The notes beneath the pieces are model-generated. The model searched no databases. It was not told the DNA's origin and was given only the letters and a program-made list of their open reading frames with translations. This document shows positions 57,526-64,000 of a DNA stretch of 64,000 nucleotides, one piece after another. The stretch is from Anthopleura xanthogrammica (lineage: Eukaryota > Cnidaria > Anthozoa > Actiniaria > Actiniidae): assembly GCA_964019055.1 (NCBI GenBank), contig OZ025223.1, positions 2,709,625-2,773,624 on the forward strand, given 5' to 3'. Both the position numbers and the translations under genes were made by a program. The stretch's first letter is position 1, and every line of letters starts with the position of its first letter.

Positions 57526-58773
57526 AACGGGAGCCGAGGAGGATGAATTAGATGAGAATGATAATGAAGAAAAAGCCTCAGTGCGATTGCTCCATCATCA
57601 GCTTCAATCGGACAACTCTTCTCGACTTTAACAGTTTGTTTTCTTGTTGGACCCTTTGACACATCGGAGCTTTTCCAATTGCAAGCGGACCCCAAGGCTA
57701 CGGCGATAAAATAGAAAAAACGACAATGACTATCCGCCGAGCCCAATTAGTATCCTTAACGGACCACCTTGAAGTGCATGTGGTGGGACAGCGCTCACTT
57801 GCTCCGCGTGTAAAGTTACCTTTCGCTTTCTTTCAGGTTGAAAACTGGTTGTCATAATGATGGACGAAGTGACCACATCGGTTATGGAATGATTGATGAC
57901 TCAATTACAGCGGGTCTTGTGAGTGCAGCGCAATAGAGTCATGTACATTCTCGTGCGTCATCGGTGATTCTCAGGAATAGGAGACTCTGTTTAGTGTCGC
58001 ATGCAGAGATTGATTGGAGCGGAAAGAGAGAAGAACCAGTCTCGTCCTCGTCTCTCGTCCGGCTCCACGTTGTTTATGATTGAGTTAGTTCAGTTGTCTT
58101 TTCTCCGAGGTTTGAGGTGATACCTTAATTCGTTAGAAAATAAGAGAACTTTTAAAAGCTTGAAAGGATCTTATTCCAAATACGCTCCAATCCTGTCCAC
58201 TCTCTGTTAGCTGTATATAGACATCATTGCTAAGTTGCACGAGTCACCATCAAATCAAGGGCTGATCCAGGGGGTGGGGTTCAGTGGATGGCTGGCCGCC
58301 CACCTTCCAGGCTGTAGTGGAAAAATAATCGACAAAGGATAAGGTTTTAAGATAAACCTAAAAAGGATGCTATGTGTTGCCTTTCTAGGTAAGAGTCACT
58401 CCCTTGGGATCATTCTGGGTTCGCTACTGGCATCAGCGTAAGGTACTGTGGTTTGTAAAGACCGCAAACAGGCAGGCAGGTGACATCTACTACCAATTGA
58501 AATGACTTCCAGTGGTGGGTAGGATAGGTTCTTCTCAGCCAGTTTTTGCTTGAAGGTTTGCAATCAATCCCAAGAGAGTCAAATGACAAAGACATGGCGG
58601 CCATGTTGGTGGTATAAACAATGGATGCTAATCAGGAGAAGTCTCTTGTTAAATACCACCAAAATGGCCGTCATGACGCAATGTGCAATCGAAGAAGTTG
58701 GTTACAGGTTAAGTGGAGGCCATTTGACAGACTAAGTAATGTTAAGTTATCCACTTACACCATTCAGTTTGCT
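57526..58773. other. Intergenic, nothing recognised
   Basis: Between the purine array and MITE copy E. It holds a gatccagggggtggggtt motif at about 58266 and a small palindrome acatggcggccatgt at about 58592, but no gene. Confidence 0.45.
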
Positions 58774-58906
58774 ATAGACTTCTTGCAGCACGTCGAAATG
58801 CAGCTTAATTTGGAGGACAAAGCAATAGGTTTCAATTCTCATGAGATTGAAATTATTTTGTTTTGTCTTCCAAATTGAGTTGCTTTGACTCACGTGAAAG
58901 GGGATA
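58774..58906. mobile_element. TA-target MITE (family 1), copy E
   Basis: tatagacttcttgcagcacgtc..cttaatttggaggacaaagc..cttccaaattgagttg..cacgtgaaagggg. More mutated than the other four copies, with the terminal gtctata lost. Confidence 0.85.
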
Positions 58907-59014
58907 AAAACCTTTGATTGAAATTCCAGATTTTTCACTTTTCAGTTTGTACTCTCGGTTACTCACATAGTTCCTATTGTCGCCTAATTGACACAACAAA
59001 AGGAGTTACAACAA

Positions 59015-59400
59015 TAGGCCTTTTGCAACAACAGGTCACGTGACCCTACCCCCCTTAAATCGAGCAGCTGTGTCAAAATGAACATCAGAAATGAAATGAG
59101 CACCTCGATATTAGTAAGAAGGCAAAGTTTTAGCTCATAATGTTGATTATAGGAGAAATGGCATCAAATATAAAATTCAATATTTTATAGTGACTTGTAT
59201 GGAAAATATGCTCTGGCGGGCAAAGCTTGCCCGCCAGAGCATATTTTCCATACAAATTTCTCCTATAATCAACATTATGAGCTAAAACTTTGCCTTCTTA
59301 CTAATATCGAGGTGCTCATTTCATTTCTGATGTTCATTTTGACACAGCTGCTCGATTTAAGGGGGGTAGGGTCACGTGACCTGTTGTTGCAAAAGGCCTA
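59015..59400. mobile_element. Near-perfect 386-bp fold-back (palindromic) element
   Basis: Termini taggccttttgcaacaacag and ctgttgttgcaaaaggccta are complements, and the arms remain almost perfectly complementary for about 170 bp to the centre (ctctggcgggcaaagcttgcccgccagag). The left arm carries an extra segment of about 36 bp (59159-59194) that the right arm lacks. TA flanks both ends. No coding frame. Confidence 0.93.
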
Positions 59401-62044
59401 TTGCATCGAATCAGAATAAGACATTCGAGGAAGATTCATGTTTAACATTATTTATTATTGCTTTCAAGAAGTAAGTAAGCGAAACCGCCAGAATTCTATC
59501 AATCCCAACCAGTCTCCTCTTAGGTCATACTTTATAAATTAAGTCTGTATCTATTCCTCCCTTTTCAGGATCCGCCCTTCATTTCGCAAATCACAGCACA
59601 GCAAAGACACGCCAGACAAACAGCAGCACTAGAGTTGTCAGCTCCCTTGATAACCCAGTTTCTGATTGTTTTAACAAATGGGTGTTTGCTCACCAATTTT
59701 GCTCAGGTAGTTCAAACTTATCCATTCCAAGACGAGCCGATCTTAGATGAAAAGATAAATGTGTCTGATGCGCGCGTCATCTCAGACCGCGCAAAATCAA
59801 ATGATCTTAAAAAAACTGAAAGGACATCAGTCAGGTTGAATACAATATAGCTTTTTATCCCTTTTTTGGAAGTACGCAAATGCGTAGTGCTTGCCTGCTG
59901 CTTGGGTGGCGGGTTAGACGAGAGTGACTCTCTAAACTTTCAAGAAACACTCATATTTTTGCGTTGCTTTGGTCGGTAAAAACACTTGCGCGCCACTTTA
60001 ATTTCTCACGCAGTATTAATAGCGCATTTCAGAATTATTTTACTTGGCAACGCTGTCGTCATTCCGAACAAGTGCGGGACTAAACTAGGAAGCTGTTCGC
60101 TGCTTAGCAAAAAAAAATAATAGACAAATCTTAAAACAATGTAGAAGTAATGCCATAACAGTCTTTGCGCGTCAATCTAATCACCAATTTTTGAAATTTT
60201 ATATATTCGTATTTTTCATCCGCTTGAGCCTCTAGCTTTCCCGAATTGATAAACAGATAAAGTTCAATGTACATCATACCGGAGGTGAATACTTTGTTTG
60301 TAATTCATTTAGTTTAAGATCAGAAGATTCTGTGTTTTAAAGGGCTCTAAGATAACACAAAGCATTACAGCGCAAGTTGTCAGCGCCGTCTTCGGAGGCT
60401 TTGAAGTTAAAAAGGGTTCAAGCGCCCCAGACCTTGACAGTGAAAATTTGCGCGCGTATAATGCCTCCGAACAATCCAGTCGTCAATTTAAAGCAAATTT
60501 ACACTGATTAAGAACGAATATTTCCGAGACACACACTAGGAGAATAAAGATTCATTAGCAGCAAAATTGTATGTCAAATCGTAACATGAATACTTGAGGA
60601 GATAAAAACGGGCATTTTCCTCACCGCCGATCAAAATACCGCGGTCAATACTTCCCGATAACTACCTTGTTATTATTTCCAGGGCTAATTTTCGCATAAG
60701 AGACTCATTTTAGGATTGTATTGCTCAGACGAGATCCCCTGTGGACGGCACAGATGGAAGTCTTGTCTTTAAATTAGAAGCTGTTATTTTTGAATTGTAG
60801 CGTGGCCTGGTGGACCGCTGTCTGCCGGCGTCTTTTATAAGCCATGTAATCAACTGATCAGTTCTACGATGATTAGGAAGAAGGCGCCTTCAATTCGCTA
60901 GATATGGATTCCCTCTAAAAACATACAAACCCTGAAAAACTAGTTGAAAATAACAAATTTAGTGTAGCGTTTGGAGCGTAATGAAGCGAAGCGTCTTGGC
61001 TAGTGTGTCAGTGTAAATGAGGGAGTCCGAGCGGCTCCTTTGAACAGAAGCCACCGCTTGCGGCAATCTACAAGGAACAGCTTGGTCACGAAGCCACCAT
61101 GCCTTCACATTATGACCTCATCGTTATATGTAACGGAAAAGAAACAATTTTCGGTAAAGCAGGTTCGCTGTTCGTTGTTTTGTCTAGCTCATTTCCAAAC
61201 GGCTTATCCATATCGATGCACTTCAGCAATTTAGCGTTAAAATTGTATAAACAAGGCTTCGCGCGAAAGAGCACAGTCGACGCCGACAAATGCTGTTGAA
61301 ATGATTGCGTCCCGATCAGCGATCATATTCCTGTCATTCAAAACATGGGTTACAAATTGGCTTCTCCCACGCACGAATGGTCCAAAAAAATAAAGCGTGA
61401 CTCGTTGAAACAGCGCGAGATTTCTCCAAAATAATCAAGAAAGTGTCCATCATTTTTGACTCCGGATAAGAGATCTGAACTGACTCGTACATTTTTAGCC
61501 TATTTTCATCAATAAAGCTAAGAAAAGCCCGACCTGTCAAAAAACAAATACTATGTAAATATCTCGGGATCATACATTAAAAAACAACAGAGGCGAATTT
61601 TCCTGGTTTACTTTACTGATTTCATTAGCCAATCAGACTAGACCTTGAATTAGATTAACTGACAGGTGCCAGTGATGTGCTCACGGGAGGCGTGGTTTAT
61701 TATTAGTCTGGGCGTCGCTGATTGGCTGTGGCTGAAACAGACTTTGAAAACACACAGAAACGTATTCATATGCAGATGAATGTCTATTACTATTCTGTTG
61801 ATGGTCGCGGATCACGAAGTAAGAAAACTAAGTGTAAGATTTTAGCCAAAGAAACTCGTGTTTGGAAGATGTTACTACACGTGAATTGAGCCCAGTGAAA
61901 TTAAGTTCCACGAGAAGTCCTCTATAACAGCTGTGTCTTGAGTGATTTAGAATTAGATGCGCTAAATCGCCAGCACTATTCGCACTCACGTCTCAGGAAT
62001 ACGATCTTAGTAGCCAGTAATCCTTGACTAACTTTGTGGCCATC
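59401..62044. other. Intergenic, 5' region of Fz4
   Basis: No gene recognised. Short frames (for example 59635-59850) lack conserved features. The promoter and any 5' UTR of Fz4 should lie in the right part. ccaatcag boxes occur at about 61630 and a gattggctg at 61719, which could be CCAAT-type sites. Confidence 0.4.
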
Positions 62045-63661
62045 ATGTCAAGACGACGAAGGCCTTTGTGCCTTGGTTTACTCATATTGGCGGCCTCTAT
62101 TACACTTAGTTCAGCTCAATCAAGAAGGACTTGGCAGTGTGAAAAAGTATCGATCGAGTTATGTCGAAATATGGGGTACAATGTTACGAGAATGCCTAAT
62201 CTGATCGGACATGAGTCTCAAAGAGAAGCAGAGGCACAACTCAAGCAGTTCCTTCCACTTATTCAATATGGCTGTGCCAAGCAACATTTGACTTTTTTCC
62301 TATGCTCAGCTTATGCTCCGTTGTGTACAGAAAAACTTGACGTGGTAATCACGTCTTGCCGACCGCTTTGTGAGTATGTACGTACTTCTTGTCTACCTGT
62401 GCTAAACGAATTTGGGATTCCATGGCCGCATTCACTCAACTGCTCGCGTTTTTTGCCGAGAAACAACGAGAAACATATGTGTATGCCAGGACCGAACTTT
62501 ACAGAACAGCCAACGTCTGTAGACCCTGGTCGAGTTCTGCCCAACGATACTGCAAATTCGCCGGATTTGAAGAAGAAAGGGTCGGAACAATGTCGAAGGT
62601 TCAAAAACAGCGCGAACTATTATTACGTTCGTAGCACTGAGTCTTGTGCAGTGCGATGTAACGAAGATGGGATTTTCAAGAGCTCGGATAAAAAGACCAT
62701 CGAGTTATGGATGACAATCTGGTCTATACTGTGCTTTCTTTCGACTTTAGTGACGCTTTCCACCTTCATTATCGACACAGCAAGGTTTAAGTACCCCGAA
62801 CGCGCGATCATTTGGCTGGCTTTGTGCTACAACTTTTACTCCATATCATTTATCATTCGTCTCGCGGCTGGAAGGAGCGCTGTATCATGCGATGTTGATC
62901 CGGCGACCAATGTCAGATTTCATATCCAAGATGGACTCAGAAATACAGGATGCGCAATAATCTTCTTAATACAGTACTTCTTTAACATGGCAGCTACGAT
63001 TTGGTGGGTGATTCTTGCTCTAATATGGTTTCTTGCGGCGGGCATGAAATGGGGCTACGAAGCCATCGGATCTTATGCCAATCTTTTTCACGTTATCGCT
63101 TGGATTCTACCCTGTATCAAGACTATCTTTATCCTAATAACGAGGAAAGTCGACGGGGACGAACTTACTGGTGTTTGTTTTGTAGGCAACCAGGATTTGA
63201 TAGCCCTCGCCGCGTTTGTCCTCGGACCGCAGTTTACATATCTTATTATTGGAACTCTGTTTTTGATCGCGGGCTTTGTTGCCTTATTTCGGGTCCGTAA
63301 TACGGTTCAAAGAACAAACCAAGCCAAGACAGATAAACTAGAAAGACTTATCGTACGAATAGGGATATTTTCAGTATTGTCGACGATTCCAGCAACAGCA
63401 GTAATCGCTTGTTATTTTTACGAGTACGCGAACAAAGAATACTGGTATTATGGGAAGAGAGACGAGGCAGTTGCTGAGCCCAATTTCAGTATTTTTGTCA
63501 TCAAACTCTTTATGTCACTGTTCGTGGGAATTATCTCAGGGATGTGGGTATGGACACCAAAAACTGTCAAATCGTGGAAGAAATTTTATTACAAAATAAG
63601 CGGGAAAAGGCCTCCCAGACGAGCTCCGAAACCTGCTAATCCAAACGAGACAACAGTGTAA
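62045..63661 (+). CDS. FZD4: Frizzled-4, intronless
   Basis: A 538-aa Wnt receptor of the Fz4 class (human FZD4 is 537 aa). Signal peptide 1-25 (leucine-rich core, cleavage near SSAQ). Cysteine-rich domain 32-146 with ten cysteines (32, 40, 77, 87, 94, 105, 109, 116, 133, 146). Seven membrane segments. KTVKSW at 506-511 is the Dishevelled motif, and the short tail ends NETTV, a class I PDZ ligand comparable to ETVV in human FZD4. Class evidence: MPNLIGHE, FLPLIQYGC, VLNEFGIPWPHSLNC, HMCMPGPN, DGLRNTGCAIIF and KTDKLERL closely match Fz4. The chosen start is the first ATG (62045); the upstream in-frame TTG is not a likely start. Human FZD4 has one intron; none here. The gene is head-to-head with TMEM135, 5.5 kb between starts, and on the same strand as the Fz9/10-class gene. 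Confidence 0.96.
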   Translation: MSRRRRPLCLGLLILAASITLSSAQSRRTWQCEKVSIELCRNMGYNVTRMPNLIGHESQREAEAQLKQFLPLIQYGCAKQHLTFFLCSAYAPLCTEKLDVVITSCRPLCEYVRTSCLPVLNEFGIPWPHSLNCSRFLPRNNEKHMCMPGPNFTEQPTSVDPGRVLPNDTANSPDLKKKGSEQCRRFKNSANYYYVRSTESCAVRCNEDGIFKSSDKKTIELWMTIWSILCFLSTLVTLSTFIIDTARFKYPERAIIWLALCYNFYSISFIIRLAAGRSAVSCDVDPATNVRFHIQDGLRNTGCAIIFLIQYFFNMAATIWWVILALIWFLAAGMKWGYEAIGSYANLFHVIAWILPCIKTIFILITRKVDGDELTGVCFVGNQDLIALAAFVLGPQFTYLIIGTLFLIAGFVALFRVRNTVQRTNQAKTDKLERLIVRIGIFSVLSTIPATAVIACYFYEYANKEYWYYGKRDEAVAEPNFSIFVIKLFMSLFVGIISGMWVWTPKTVKSWKKFYYKISGKRPPRRAPKPANPNETTV

Positions 63662-64000
63662 TACGTCTTAAAAGAGTAAGGTCATTCTAAGAGCTTTAAT
63701 TCACTAAGCCGAGCTAAACCAAACAAAGTATCGCTTTAGATACTGAAAAAAACAAACTAGTAGAGATGTTGGAGTACAGAAGAACACGGATTTACAATAT
63801 GAGAGTTTGACATGTTTACGTTAAAAAAAAATATCGGAACGAGAGACGCATTCAAGAAGTAAGAAGACATGTATAAAGATATTGGTCAGCTGCCATCGAC
63901 TAATTATCGCTTGATTTAGGATTAACTGCAAGAACAGAATCGACTAACTTCACAATGTACGTAAAAAACCTGAAGTATGTTATAAAGGTCGTTGAAATTA
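63662..64000. other. Fz4 3' flank
   Basis: AT-rich DNA after the Fz4 stop. No canonical aataaa was seen before the window ends, and no further gene. Confidence 0.5.

Noticed and set aside
62024..62044. Upstream in-frame start for Fz4
   Set aside because: The codon is TTG; the first ATG at 62045 gives a proper signal peptide. The same reasoning moved the starts of GH27 (3977 to 4013) and the Fz9/10-class gene (36560 to 36620).

Overview
This is nuclear DNA of an animal, most likely a cnidarian (an anthozoan such as a stony coral or sea anemone is my best guess; species not determinable here). The reasons are two Frizzled receptors of ancient subfamilies, a 14-exon TMEM135 gene with canonical GT/AG introns, AT-rich intergenic DNA full of short fold-back transposons and microsatellites, and intronless receptor genes. 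No prokaryotic operon, CRISPR, rRNA or intact tRNA gene was seen.

Layout. 1-1217: a 40-bp tandem satellite that runs off the left edge. 4013-5290 (+): an intronless, secreted or lysosomal GH27 alpha-galactosidase/alpha-N-acetylgalactosaminidase. 9609-17337 (+) and 20637-27334 (-): two nearly identical three-exon genes for a 1367/1369-residue single-module nonribosomal peptide synthetase (adenylation, thiolation, then a six-helix membrane domain with three hexapeptide-repeat segments). This is the architecture of bacterial poly-epsilon-lysine synthetase (Pls). The adenylation-pocket code read from both copies is D-A-E-S-I-G-S-V-V-K, which looks lysine-type. The two genes converge tail-to-tail on a 3.3-kb spacer that carries a broken 3' end of the GH27 gene and a second copy of its downstream DNA. 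The simplest history is a tandem duplication of [GH27 3' end - R - synthetase - S], then inversion of the second synthetase. 28.7-36.6 kb: repeats and intergenic DNA.

36620-38593 (+): intronless Frizzled of the Fz9/10 class. 47561-56549 (-): TMEM135 homologue, 14 exons, 422 aa, introns packed with fold-back elements and a tRNA-derived SINE. 62045-63661 (+): intronless Frizzled-4. TMEM135 and Fz4 are head-to-head, as I recall for human FZD4/TMEM135 on 11q14.2, so this looks like very old microsynteny. The sister Frizzled classes 9/10 and 4 lie on the same strand about 23 kb apart.

How the parts relate. The Frizzled pair belongs to Wnt reception at the plasma membrane. TMEM135 belongs to peroxisomal/mitochondrial lipid and organelle homeostasis and is probably only a genomic neighbour. 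The Pls-like pair is the unusual system: a eukaryotic, spliced, duplicated, membrane-anchored enzyme predicted to activate lysine, possibly making a cationic lysine polymer or conjugate. That product is inference; the domain reading is direct.
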